Shown: one piece after another, positions 7,721 to 14,903 of the stretch
Layout: every line of letters starts with the position of its first letter
How positions within the stretch are numbered: position 1 is the stretch's first letter
Assembly: GCA_036397975.1 (NCBI GenBank)
Contig: DASWHW010000225.1
Coordinates: forward strand, 1-23,288
DNA from: SZUA-287 sp036397975
Lineage (GTDB): Bacteria > Bacteroidota > Ignavibacteria > UBA10030 > UBA6906
Direction of reading: 5' to 3'
DNA: 23,288 bases
Notes under the pieces: model-generated
The model's input: only the letters and a program-made list of their open reading frames with translations
Told to the model about the DNA's origin: nothing
Databases searched by the model: none
Made by a program: the position numbers and the translations under genes

Positions 7721-7746
7721 ATCGCGGTGAGGGGTTAATCTGTCTC

Positions 7747-8391
7747 ATGGAGAGATCCGTACATTCTTCTGGAGAGGAGTTCCTCCTACCACTCTTTCCT
7801 CTTGGTGTAGTGCTTTTTCCCGGGTCTTCACTTCCCCTCCATATTTTTGAGGATCGATACAAAGTCCTGATAGCGGAATCTCTTGACACAGGGTCTTTGT
7901 TCGGAATCAATATGGTGAACGAGGGAAAGGTCGCGACCATAGGGTGCACCGCCAGAGTCTCGACCGTTCTGAAAAGATATGAAGATGGCCGGATGGATGT
8001 CGTTGTTGCAGGGAAGGATCGTTTTGCACTCGGGAGTCTTGACGAAAAGGGCCGGCCGTATATTGTCGGTCGCGCTTCCCTTTTCATAACACATGACGAA
8101 AATGTCGATGCCGGTCTTGCCTCAGAGACAATTCAACTGTATAATGAGCTTATAGAGAAAGCGTTCGAGTCCCGGATACCCTTCCAACAATTCAATCCGG
8201 AGGATTCGGAGATTTCATTTGTGCTTGCACAAAAGGCCGGACTCTCGCTTCTTCAGCGCCAGCAGATTCTTGAAACCCCAAAGGAAAACGACAGGCTTCT
8301 TTTGTTGAGAGATCATCTGCGCGATCTACTTCCAAAATTAGAGCAAGCGCGTGATTTGAGCCGAGTGGTACAAAACGATGGTTACCTATAG
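7747..8391 (+). CDS. Stand-alone Lon substrate-binding (LonN/PUA-like) domain protein
   Basis: The 214-residue protein opens with LPLFPLGVVLFPGSSLPLHIFEDRYK, the hallmark of the Lon protease N-terminal substrate-binding domain, followed by RVSTVLKRYEDGRMDVVVAGKDRF. The C-terminal part is helical. It has no AAA ATPase or Ser-Lys protease domain, so it is not Lon itself. Such single-domain proteins are common but their function is unknown; E. coli Lon uses the domain to contact substrates. ATG 7747 is chosen because the family domain starts about 13 residues later; GAGGGG upstream is somewhat distant. TTG at 7717, overlapping the iscX stop, is an alternative that adds ten residues. Confidence 0.85.
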   Translation: MERSVHSSGEEFLLPLFPLGVVLFPGSSLPLHIFEDRYKVLIAESLDTGSLFGINMVNEGKVATIGCTARVSTVLKRYEDGRMDVVVAGKDRFALGSLDEKGRPYIVGRASLFITHDENVDAGLASETIQLYNELIEKAFESRIPFQQFNPEDSEISFVLAQKAGLSLLQRQQILETPKENDRLLLLRDHLRDLLPKLEQARDLSRVVQNDGYL

Positions 8392-8431
8392 CACAGCAGA
8401 ACAAAATACATTATAATCCAACGGAGGTTTG

Positions 8432-8530
8432 ATGAACATCAAGAAAAAGAAGGTTCGCAGGAAACATAAAAAAGCTCAAGAGCGGGCTCGCGCGAGGCGG
8501 AAGAGCTCTCTTGCGAAGAAGAAATCGTAG
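8432..8530 (+). CDS. 32-residue highly basic small protein
   Basis: This short frame starts with ATG 8432 preceded by ACGGAGGT at 8421-8428, a strong ribosome site at short spacing, and stops at TAG 8528-8530. The product is about 60 percent Lys plus Arg, with KKKKVRRKHKK, then ERARARRKSS, and ends AKKKS. No acidic residue occurs except one Glu. It is directly followed by a strong terminator, as expected for a real last gene. Composition and size resemble small ribosome-bound basic proteins, such as Thx/bTHX or the AURKAIP1/COX24-type bS22 family, but I cannot assign it to either. A nucleic-acid-binding or ribosomal role is inferred from charge only. Confidence 0.7.
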   Translation: MNIKKKKVRRKHKKAQERARARRKSSLAKKKS

Positions 8531-8534
8531 GAAA

Positions 8535-8570
8535 AGAAAGGTGATCGCGAGATCACCTTTTTCGTTTCTT
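8535..8570 (+). terminator. Rho-independent terminator
   Basis: A perfect 10-bp stem, AAAGGTGATC (8537-8546) with GATCACCTTT (8551-8560), closes on a GCGA tetraloop and is followed by a U-rich tail (TTCGTTTCTT). It lies five bases after the small basic gene and marks the end of the suf-sod-iscX region transcripts. It is partly A-flanked on the left, so it may work in both directions. Confidence 0.9.
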
Positions 8571-8577
8571 ACCTTTC

Positions 8578-8606
8578 TTGCGCAAGCAGGCACATTTCTC
8601 TATATT
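8578..8606 (+). promoter_or_regulatory. Candidate promoter for folP
   Basis: TTGCGC (8578-8583) and TATATT (8601-8606) are spaced by 17 bases, directly after the terminator and 13 bases before the folP ATG. The -10 matches five of six sigma70 positions, the -35 three of six. The location between a terminator and a new gene run supports it; the implied leader is very short. Confidence 0.5.
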
Positions 8607-8619
8607 GCCGCTCACTGAG

Positions 8620-9516
8620 ATGAATATGACGACAATAACAAACCCCAGTGTTTTTCAACTCGGAAGTGTCGCGTTCGATTTTGCGGAACGAACGTACCTC
8701 ATGGGCATACTCAATGTCACTCCGGATTCATTTTCTGATGGTGGGCGCTATTTCGATGTTGACCGCGCAGTTGAACATGGACTGGAATTAATTGAGCAAG
8801 GCGCCGATATCCTTGACGTCGGAGGAGAATCATCCAGGCCAAAGGGAGCAACCTACGGGGATGGTGCACAACCGGTTTCAGTGGAGGAAGAGCTTTCGCG
8901 CATCATCCCCGTGCTCTCAAAGCTCCAAGCGATGACGAATGTCCCGCTCTCCATTGATACCACGAAGTCGGCTGTTGCGGCAGAAGCATTGAGCGCAGGG
9001 GCCGTGATGATCAATGATATCAGCGGTTTCCATGCTGATGAGGCAATGGCGGAAACAATTGGTCACGCCGGGGCTGCTGCGGTGATTATGCATATGCAGG
9101 GAACTCCGCAATCGATGCAGGACAACCCGACTTATCACGATCTCTTTGAAGATATTACCACATACTTTAAGCGTGCGCTCGCGGACGGGAAGGCAGCGGG
9201 TATAGCACAGATGTTTATTGATCCCGGAATTGGTTTTGGCAAACGCCAGGGGCAGAACCTGCAGCTAATCAAAGGTCTCGCGCAGTTTAGGGCACTTGGG
9301 CACCCGATCCTTGTCGGTCCCTCACGCAAGTCCTTCATCGGGAATATCCTGGATCTGCCGGTTTCCGATCGGCTTGAAGGCTCGCTGGCCGCAGCAGTTG
9401 CATGTGTTTTGTATGGGGCGAACGTCCTGAGGGTTCACGACGTGAAAGAAACAAAGCGGGCCTTGGCTGTCGCTGATGAGATCAAGAACGCTCTTGAAGA
9501 AACCTGGAGCAAGTGA
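8620..9516 (+). CDS. folP: Dihydropteroate synthase
   Basis: FolP joins p-aminobenzoate to a pterin pyrophosphate in folate synthesis. The 298-residue protein shows the family motifs in order: LMGILNVTPDSFSDGGRY, GADILDVGGESSRPKG (pterin-site and pyrophosphate loops), LSIDTTKSAVA, MINDISGF, VIMHMQGTPQSM, FIDPGIGFGK, LVGPSRKSFIG and the final LRVHDVKET. Start choice is between ATG 8620 and ATG 8626, two codons apart; neither has a strong ribosome site. It appears to open a new transcription unit, with cdaA two bases after its stop. Confidence 0.95.
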   Translation: MNMTTITNPSVFQLGSVAFDFAERTYLMGILNVTPDSFSDGGRYFDVDRAVEHGLELIEQGADILDVGGESSRPKGATYGDGAQPVSVEEELSRIIPVLSKLQAMTNVPLSIDTTKSAVAAEALSAGAVMINDISGFHADEAMAETIGHAGAAAVIMHMQGTPQSMQDNPTYHDLFEDITTYFKRALADGKAAGIAQMFIDPGIGFGKRQGQNLQLIKGLAQFRALGHPILVGPSRKSFIGNILDLPVSDRLEGSLAAAVACVLYGANVLRVHDVKETKRALAVADEIKNALEETWSK

Positions 9517-9517
9517 A

Positions 9518-10333
9518 ATGGAATTATTCAAGATAGGATTCCTGACCGTCTCGATCACCGACTTCATTGATATTGCGATTGTCTCTTTCATATTCTATCG
9601 CCTCTATCTTGTGATGCGGGGAACTATTGCCGCACAGATATTCGTCGGTCTTCTTCTCATTCTCGCCTTTTCCTTTGTTGCTCAGGCAATGCATCTCCAG
9701 GTAATGAGCTGGATTCTTCGCACACTCACTGATATTTGGGTAATCGCGTTTATTGTACTTTTCCAGCCGGAACTTCGTCGCCTTCTCGTTCTCATTGGAA
9801 GAAACCCGGTGATCCAGTTTTTCCTGAAGATCAACGTGGAGGATTCCATCGAGGGGGTCGTTGGTGCCGTCACGGAGCTTTCCAAGAAAAAGCAGGGTGC
9901 TCTCATCGTTTTTGTGCGGGCGACGGGACTCCGAACATTTGTGGAAACAGGAACGCGCCTTGAAGCTCTCGTTAGTCGCTCGTTGCTTCTTTCAATTTTC
10001 AATCCGAAGTCCCCTTTGCATGACGGCGCTGTCATTATTAAAGACAGAATGATAGAGGCTGCTCGCGTGACACTTAATCTCTCCGGTATTACCTCGTGGG
10101 ACGGGCATCACCTTGGCACACGCCACCGGGCTGCGTTGGGGATCTCCGAGCAAACCGATGTCGTTGTCGTGGTGGTCTCCGAGGAGACAGGCACCATTTC
10201 GATAGTGGAGAACGGAGCAATGACACGAAACCTGACTCCCGCAGTTTTGAAAAAAGAACTTCGTGATCGACTGAACGTGGAAGCGGAGCGATCACTGACG
10301 TCAGTTTGGAAACTAGTCAAGAACACAGCATAA
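9518..10333 (+). CDS. cdaA: Diadenylate cyclase CdaA (c-di-AMP synthase)
   Basis: CdaA condenses two ATP into the second messenger c-di-AMP. The 271-residue protein has three hydrophobic membrane segments in roughly residues 12-85, then a DAC (DisA_N) domain with the catalytic DGA at 169-171 (SPLHDGAVII) and RHR at 202-204 (GTRHRAALG). Both motifs are intact, so activity is expected. ATG 9518 has GGAG eight bases upstream, inside the folP end, so it is likely coupled to folP. No CdaR-like regulator or glmM lies beside it, unlike in Firmicutes. Confidence 0.95.
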   Translation: MELFKIGFLTVSITDFIDIAIVSFIFYRLYLVMRGTIAAQIFVGLLLILAFSFVAQAMHLQVMSWILRTLTDIWVIAFIVLFQPELRRLLVLIGRNPVIQFFLKINVEDSIEGVVGAVTELSKKKQGALIVFVRATGLRTFVETGTRLEALVSRSLLLSIFNPKSPLHDGAVIIKDRMIEAARVTLNLSGITSWDGHHLGTRHRAALGISEQTDVVVVVVSEETGTISIVENGAMTRNLTPAVLKKELRDRLNVEAERSLTSVWKLVKNTA

Positions 10334-10347
10334 CGAGGGAGTAGTGA

Positions 10348-10983
10348 GTGGGCCGTTTTGATCTGGACAGAGAAGATATGATTGCGTTGATCCGAGATCG
10401 GGGCATTTCTGATGCGAGACTTTTGCGGGCAATGGCAAAAGTGGAGCGACACCTCTTTGTGCCCGAACCTTTCACACAACGATCCTACGAAGACTCTGCA
10501 TTGCCGATTGGCAAGGGGCAAACTATTTCACAACCCTATACTGTCGCGTTTATGACACAGGCACTTGGTGTTCGCGAGGGCGACCGGATTCTCGAGATAG
10601 GAACAGGGTCCGGATATCAATCCGCGATTCTCTGTGAAATGGGAGCCCGGGTGTTTTCCATCGAAAGAAATCTCGAGCTGCTCGCGACAGCGCGGAAAAC
10701 ACTGGATCGATTCGGATACCGGGTTGCAACGAAGGGGGGAGACGGAACGATTGGCTGGAACGAGTTCTCTCCGTTCGATGGTATCATCGTCACTGCCGGA
10801 GCACCCGATGTCCCCGATTCTCTCCTCAAGCAAATTGTTGATGGGGGAAAGCTCGTTATTCCCGTAGGCGATTTGGAGATGCAGGACCTCATCGTTTGCA
10901 CACGGAGAGGCGATATCTTCCACCGAACGGAGGTTTACGGGTTCAAGTTTGTTCCTCTTGTTGGCAAGATGGGGTGGAAGTAG
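10348..10983 (+). CDS. pcm: Protein-L-isoaspartate O-methyltransferase
   Basis: Pcm methylates abnormal isoaspartyl residues with S-adenosylmethionine as the first step of protein repair. The 211-residue protein has the PIMT motif GQTISQPYTVAFMTQAL at residues 57-73, the SAM-binding ILEIGTGSGYQSAIL from residue 81, and IVTAGAPDVPDSLLKQIVDGGKLVIPVGD. The GTG start at 10348 has GAGGGAG at about six bases upstream; ATG 10378 is a less likely alternative because it removes conserved N-terminal residues. It lies 14 bases after cdaA. Confidence 0.94.
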   Translation: MGRFDLDREDMIALIRDRGISDARLLRAMAKVERHLFVPEPFTQRSYEDSALPIGKGQTISQPYTVAFMTQALGVREGDRILEIGTGSGYQSAILCEMGARVFSIERNLELLATARKTLDRFGYRVATKGGDGTIGWNEFSPFDGIIVTAGAPDVPDSLLKQIVDGGKLVIPVGDLEMQDLIVCTRRGDIFHRTEVYGFKFVPLVGKMGWK

Positions 10984-11000
10984 AAGTCCACACCGTTTTT

Positions 11001-11948
11001 ATGGTCCCTTCCGCAAACAACGGCCGCTCGATCATCGTTCTTGTTGGACCTACTGCGTCCGGCAAGACAAGTATTGCCCTTGAGATTGCCGGTCTCCTCA
11101 GCGCGGAGATTATCTCCGCAGACTCCCGTCAGGTTTATAAGCTCCTTGATGTCGGTACAGCAAAACCCTCGCTCGGACAACAAAAGGGAATACCTCATCA
11201 TTTTGTTGATGCCCTTTCTCCGGATGAGGATTTCAGTGCTGGGACATTCGGGATACTAGGCCGAAAACTCATCGACGAAGTCTTTGCTCGGGGTAAAGTC
11301 CCTCTCGTTGTGGGGGGTTCCGGACTGTATGTTCGATCTCTCATTGATGGTTTTGCAGATGCACCGGAAGGGGATAGCGCCTTTCGTTCTGAGATGGAGT
11401 CTCGGCTGCAGAGCGAAGGGGTTGGTCCACTTATCGACGCCCTGCGTGAGGTCGATCCGATGATGGCAGAGAACATTGATATCACCAAGCCACGACGAAT
11501 TATTAGGGCCCTCGAGGTGTATCGACTCACGGGTGCTCCCCTTTCGGAGCTCCAGAAAGGATCCGTCGAGATAAGTTTTGACGCCAAGATGTTTGGTTTG
11601 CATTGGGACCGGAGTGAGTTGTACAAAAGAATAGAACATCGTTGTGATTGTATGATCGCTGAAGGCCTCTTGGAAGAGGCCGAGGGCCTCCGGAAAAGAG
11701 GATTAACGCCTGCGACGAATGCATTGAATACCGTTGGGTATGCGGAAGCATTTCGATTTCTGAATGGAGAAGTATCGCACGAAGAATTTGTTCGATTGTT
11801 CAAACAGAATTCGCGGCGCTATGCCAAACGCCAGCTTACGTGGTTCAGGGCGGACAAGCGTATTCGATGGATCGAGATGAGCGAATCTCGTCAGCCAATG
11901 GATGTTGCGAAAGAGATTGTCCAACTTCTGAAACAGACCATGCATTGA
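11001..11948 (+). CDS. miaA: tRNA dimethylallyltransferase MiaA
   Basis: MiaA adds the dimethylallyl group to A37 of tRNAs that read codons starting with U. From ATG 11001 the protein is 315 residues, a normal length. It has the P-loop GPTASGKTS near residue 16, the ISADSRQVYKLLDVGTAKP motif, the PLVVGGSGLYVRSLIDG region, and RRYAKRQLTWFR near the C-terminus. The frame is open upstream into pcm; GTG 10974 would overlap pcm and add nine residues. ATG 11001 lacks a clear ribosome site, so the start is uncertain by a few residues, but the P-loop position favours 11001. Confidence 0.94.
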   Translation: MVPSANNGRSIIVLVGPTASGKTSIALEIAGLLSAEIISADSRQVYKLLDVGTAKPSLGQQKGIPHHFVDALSPDEDFSAGTFGILGRKLIDEVFARGKVPLVVGGSGLYVRSLIDGFADAPEGDSAFRSEMESRLQSEGVGPLIDALREVDPMMAENIDITKPRRIIRALEVYRLTGAPLSELQKGSVEISFDAKMFGLHWDRSELYKRIEHRCDCMIAEGLLEEAEGLRKRGLTPATNALNTVGYAEAFRFLNGEVSHEEFVRLFKQNSRRYAKRQLTWFRADKRIRWIEMSESRQPMDVAKEIVQLLKQTMH

Positions 11949-11988
11949 TTATCAGAGGTTTTTGCGGTACCTTGTCGCCGTTATTCAT

Positions 11989-12063
11989 CGGGGCGTAGCG
12001 CAGCCCGGCTAGCGCGCTTGGTTCGGGACCAAGAGGTCGCGGGTTCGAATCCCGCCGCCCCGA
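11989..12063 (+). tRNA. tRNA-Pro (CGG anticodon)
   Basis: The full cloverleaf can be drawn. The acceptor stem is CGGGGCG (11989-11995) with CGCCCCG (12056-12062). The D stem is GCGC/GCGC. The anticodon stem is CTTGG/CCAAG around the seven-base loop TTCGGGA, whose anticodon CGG is at 12024-12026. The T stem is GCGGG/CCCGC around TTCGAAT. The discriminator is A12063 and CCA is not encoded. All stems are perfectly paired, so the gene looks functional. Confidence 0.95.
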
Positions 12064-12091
12064 CATCTTCTTGGAATAAGAGAAGTTCATT

Positions 12092-12151
12092 CGGCTAGCG
12101 CGTGGCGCCTTCGGTCGCCAAGGTCGCGTATTCGAATCCCCCCGGCCCCGA
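12092..12151 (+). pseudogene. Decayed partial tRNA copy
   Basis: The stretch keeps pieces of the preceding tRNA-Pro in the same order: CGGCTAGCGCG (12092-12102), AGGTCGCG (12121-12128), TTCGAATCCC (12131-12140) and GGCCCCGACA at the end. The 5' acceptor strand is missing. The putative T stem (GCGTA with CCCCC) does not pair, and the anticodon loop has eight bases between TGGCG and CGCCA. Short similarity (CATCTTCTT versus CATCTTTTT) extends beyond the 3' end of both copies, so a duplication of the locus followed by decay is likely. A recombination scar at the tRNA is another reading. Confidence 0.7.
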
Positions 12152-12212
12152 CAACACATCTTTTTCCAGGTAGCCACGGGTGAAAGGTGCCCTTTCGGTG
12201 AAATTTCCATCC

Positions 12213-14519
12213 ATGGAAAAAATCATCCCATCTGTGCAAACGAGGTTCAGGGGATCTATAGGCCGTACATGGCCTTTCATCATTGTCATCTGTGCTGCGA
12301 CCTCCATCCGTTTCCTCTATCTGGACGACAATATCAACACTCCGTTCTTTGCAAATCCTCGCCTCGATGGTCTCTTTCATGATAAATGGGCTCTCTCAAT
12401 TGCATCTGGTAACATCATGGGAGATCAAGTGTTTTTTCGCGCGCCTCTCTACCCTTATTTCCTAGGGCTTCTTTATGCCGTCTTTGGACACGACTATGTA
12501 ATAGCAAGAATCGTTCAGCATATCTTTGGCGTGGCTTCGGTTTTGCTCACAATGGAAATTGGCAAGCAAATGTTTTCGCGATCCGTCGGGATTCTCTCAG
12601 GAATTCTCCTGGCAGGCTACGGCCTCATTGTATACTTTGAAGGAGAATTGTTATTCGAGTCGATGCTCTTGTTTCTTGTTCTTGTGTCGCTATGGTTGTT
12701 TCTTCTGATCCTAAGAAAGAAACAATTCCAATTGGTCTTCATACTGGGAATAGTGTTTGGGCTCGTCTGCATCACGAGGCCTCTCTTCCTAATATTTATC
12801 CCCTTGCTAATTTGGATTATTGCATCACATGCGAGACAAATGCTCAGTGGCAGCAATATCGCTCGACCTCTGTTATTTTTGACCGGACTGGCGATAGTGA
12901 TTGCGCCCGTGACAATTCGCAATTACTTGGTTTCTGATTCGTTCGTGTTGATTGCATCGCAAGGGGGTGTCAATTTTTACATTGGTAATAATCCACTTGC
13001 CGATGGGTACACTTCAAGCATTCCGCTTGCAAAAGGACCAAACTGGGAAAATAGAGACGCAACCTACCAGGTAGAAAAACAAATTGGTCACAAACCAACT
13101 GCCGCGGAAGAATCTGCCTATTGGTACAAACAAGGCGTCGACTTCGGACTGCAGAATCCGGGAAAGTTCATTCAATTACTTTTCAAAAAATTGTATCTGT
13201 ATTGGAACGCTCTTGAAATTCCAAATAATCAAAGTTTCTACGACGTGCGGGCAAATTCACAGGTGCTCCAGTTGCTACCTTTTGGCTTCTGGTTGATAGG
13301 GCCATTGGGATTGATGGGAATTGTTCTGGCAGGACATAAGAAAGGTGGTAAGTTTATTCTCCCGTTTGTGGCAATATACATGATTGCGACAATCATGTTT
13401 TTTGTAACCGACAGGTATAGAGTACCTATTATTCCTTTGTTGTGCATTGGCTCTGCATTTTCTTCGGTGAGGTTAGTGCGGCTTGCACGATTAAAGTTGT
13501 TCCGAGTTCTCGCTATTCACATTGGCGCCCTCCTTGCCCTTGCGGTCGTCGTGAATAGCAATATCTATGGATTATCCTTTCATGAAACGGATCGCCGTCA
13601 ATTTGCAATCGGACTAGTAGCTCTTGAGGCAGGAAATTACGACTCTGCGATAGTTCATTTGCGCGAGGCAGCTTCGTTGTCTCGGCCATTGCCAGGGGTT
13701 ATGGCAAGCTTAGGGGTTGCTGAATGGATGATGGATAGTACCGAAGCGGCCGCCAATTCCTTCCAAAAGGAACTCACTTTCTTCCCAGAGTCTCACCAGG
13801 CTCTTTCTGCTCTTGCCCAACTGAACTTCGAGAAGGGCAGAATTGACTCGGCAATGAACTACGCATTTCGAGCGATCCACGCAAAACCATACTTAGGGAG
13901 TGGATACGTTGTTGTGGCAAAGGCAAAAATGAAGCTTGGGCTTATGGCAGAGGCTGAGTCAACTCTGGTTAATGGACGGATCAATTGCAGGGACTCGTTC
14001 CTTTATGGATCCTTTCTATTAGGCGGGATCATGTTGTCGCACGGGAGAATTGGCGAGGCTCGGATGATGTATCGAGATGTTGTTTACGAAGCGACCCGGC
14101 AATCTCAACCGTCGTACGAGCCAGAACTTGGATATTCTGTTGAAGGAAGAGAAGGGCTTTCAATTGCGAGGATTCGGTCGAAAGCATATTATGGCCTAGC
14201 ACACACCTTTCTCCGGCAGGGTGGACTTGACAGTGGTATTGTCTTTCTCAGAAGAGCTTTCGTCAGCGACTCGACAAATTATGAACCGATTGCGGATCTG
14301 GGTGTAGCCTACTTAAGGCGTGGTGACCTCGAACAAGCCGAGAAATTCCTAGAACGAGCATCCGAAATGGATAGCACAAACCATCTCATTCTTTTTAACC
14401 TAGCGTTGGTTATGCGCGCGGAAGGCCGTCACAGAGAGGCCGAAGATATCCTAAAACGCATTACTAGGTTGGAGCCCGATTTCGCACGATCGACCGTAGC
14501 AGGTCGTAAGGCCAATTAG
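12213..14519 (+). CDS. GT-C family membrane glycosyltransferase with C-terminal TPR domain
   Basis: The first ~450 residues form a polytopic membrane domain with roughly ten or more hydrophobic segments. Its first outer loop contains RLDGLFHDKWALSIASG and then FFRAPLYPYFLGLLYAVFG, the layout of PMT/ArnT-like (GT39/GT83-type) enzymes that use polyprenyl-phosphate sugars at the outer face of the inner membrane. From about residue 460, TPR units follow (for example AIGLVALEAGNYDSAIVHLREA and YLRRGDLEQAEKFLERA). The sugar donor and acceptor are unknown. Start is uncertain: ATG 12213 has no clear ribosome site; GTG 12198 and GTG 12180 are alternatives adding 5 and 11 residues. It follows the tRNA pair and has no close partner gene. 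Confidence 0.85.
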   Translation: MEKIIPSVQTRFRGSIGRTWPFIIVICAATSIRFLYLDDNINTPFFANPRLDGLFHDKWALSIASGNIMGDQVFFRAPLYPYFLGLLYAVFGHDYVIARIVQHIFGVASVLLTMEIGKQMFSRSVGILSGILLAGYGLIVYFEGELLFESMLLFLVLVSLWLFLLILRKKQFQLVFILGIVFGLVCITRPLFLIFIPLLIWIIASHARQMLSGSNIARPLLFLTGLAIVIAPVTIRNYLVSDSFVLIASQGGVNFYIGNNPLADGYTSSIPLAKGPNWENRDATYQVEKQIGHKPTAAEESAYWYKQGVDFGLQNPGKFIQLLFKKLYLYWNALEIPNNQSFYDVRANSQVLQLLPFGFWLIGPLGLMGIVLAGHKKGGKFILPFVAIYMIATIMFFVTDRYRVPIIPLLCIGSAFSSVRLVRLARLKLFRVLAIHIGALLALAVVVNSNIYGLSFHETDRRQFAIGLVALEAGNYDSAIVHLREAASLSRPLPGVMASLGVAEWMMDSTEAAANSFQKELTFFPESHQALSALAQLNFEKGRIDSAMNYAFRAIHAKPYLGSGYVVVAKAKMKLGLMAEAESTLVNGRINCRDSFLYGSFLLGGIMLSHGRIGEARMMYRDVVYEATRQSQPSYEPELGYSVEGREGLSIARIRSKAYYGLAHTFLRQGGLDSGIVFLRRAFVSDSTNYEPIADLGVAYLRRGDLEQAEKFLERASEMDSTNHLILFNLALVMRAEGRHREAEDILKRITRLEPDFARSTVAGRKAN

Positions 14520-14903
14520 CTGAGACGCTGAAGGGTTTACTAAGGCTAAGATAACATGGCGTGAACACCGGATTCTAATCCCAAAGGAATAAGTTCTCCT
14601 GAAGTCTTCAGTTTGGAATTCGCAGGGTTCGGGTTGGGCACTCTCTGGTCAAGAATGGGGTTGTAGAGCAAAACGACAAACAGAATCGACGGGACTTTAT
14701 GCTTGACAAGGACATGTCCAATTGCTACATTGAAAACAGTTTAGCTCGGTCATTTTTGACTGGGCGGCCTGCAACAACAATTCGCCGCGAGGCAACATGG
14801 TCGGCAGCCTCGGTAATCGGTCGGTTTGTAAGGCAATCCTGGGTTGGTCGCACCTCAACAAAAAAGCTCAAGTCTTTCATTTCTATATTATCGCGGGATT
14901 GAC
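14520..14903. other. Non-coding stretch between glycosyltransferase and lipoprotein genes
   Basis: No convincing gene lies here. A 67-codon frame at 14699-14902 has no ribosome site and no recognisable sequence. Two symmetric elements can be seen: CTGAAG-T-CTTCAG at 14599-14611, and CGAGGC (14788-14793) with GCCTCG (14807-14812) around a 13-base loop. Neither has a U-tract, so neither is a standard terminator. No known riboswitch core was recognised, including a B12 box. A promoter for the downstream operon is expected in this stretch. Confidence 0.6.
14878..14889 (+). promoter_or_regulatory. Possible -10 region for the surface operon
   Basis: CATTTCTATATT ends in TATATT (14884-14889), 14 bases before the lipoprotein ATG. 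Nearly the same string, CATTTCTCTATATT, precedes folP at 8593-8606 at nearly the same distance from its ATG. No matching -35 box was found here, so this is a weak call based on the shared string and position. Confidence 0.35.

Noticed and set aside
8412..8417. Perfect TATAAT before the 32-residue gene as a promoter
   Set aside because: No -35 match at the right distance, and a transcript from it would start within the ribosome site. Kept only as part of the spacing observation.
12066..12086. CTTCT...AGAAG hairpin after tRNA-Pro as a terminator
   Set aside because: Five-base A/T-rich stem, nine-base loop and no T-tract.
11845..12210. Minus-strand frame across the tRNA pair, encoding GRRDSNPRPLGPEPSALAG
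   Set aside because: This is the well-known false protein produced by translating the antisense of tRNA genes.
14699..14902. 67-codon + strand frame in the intergenic stretch
   Set aside because: No ribosome site, no recognisable sequence, and it runs up to the start of a better supported lipoprotein gene.
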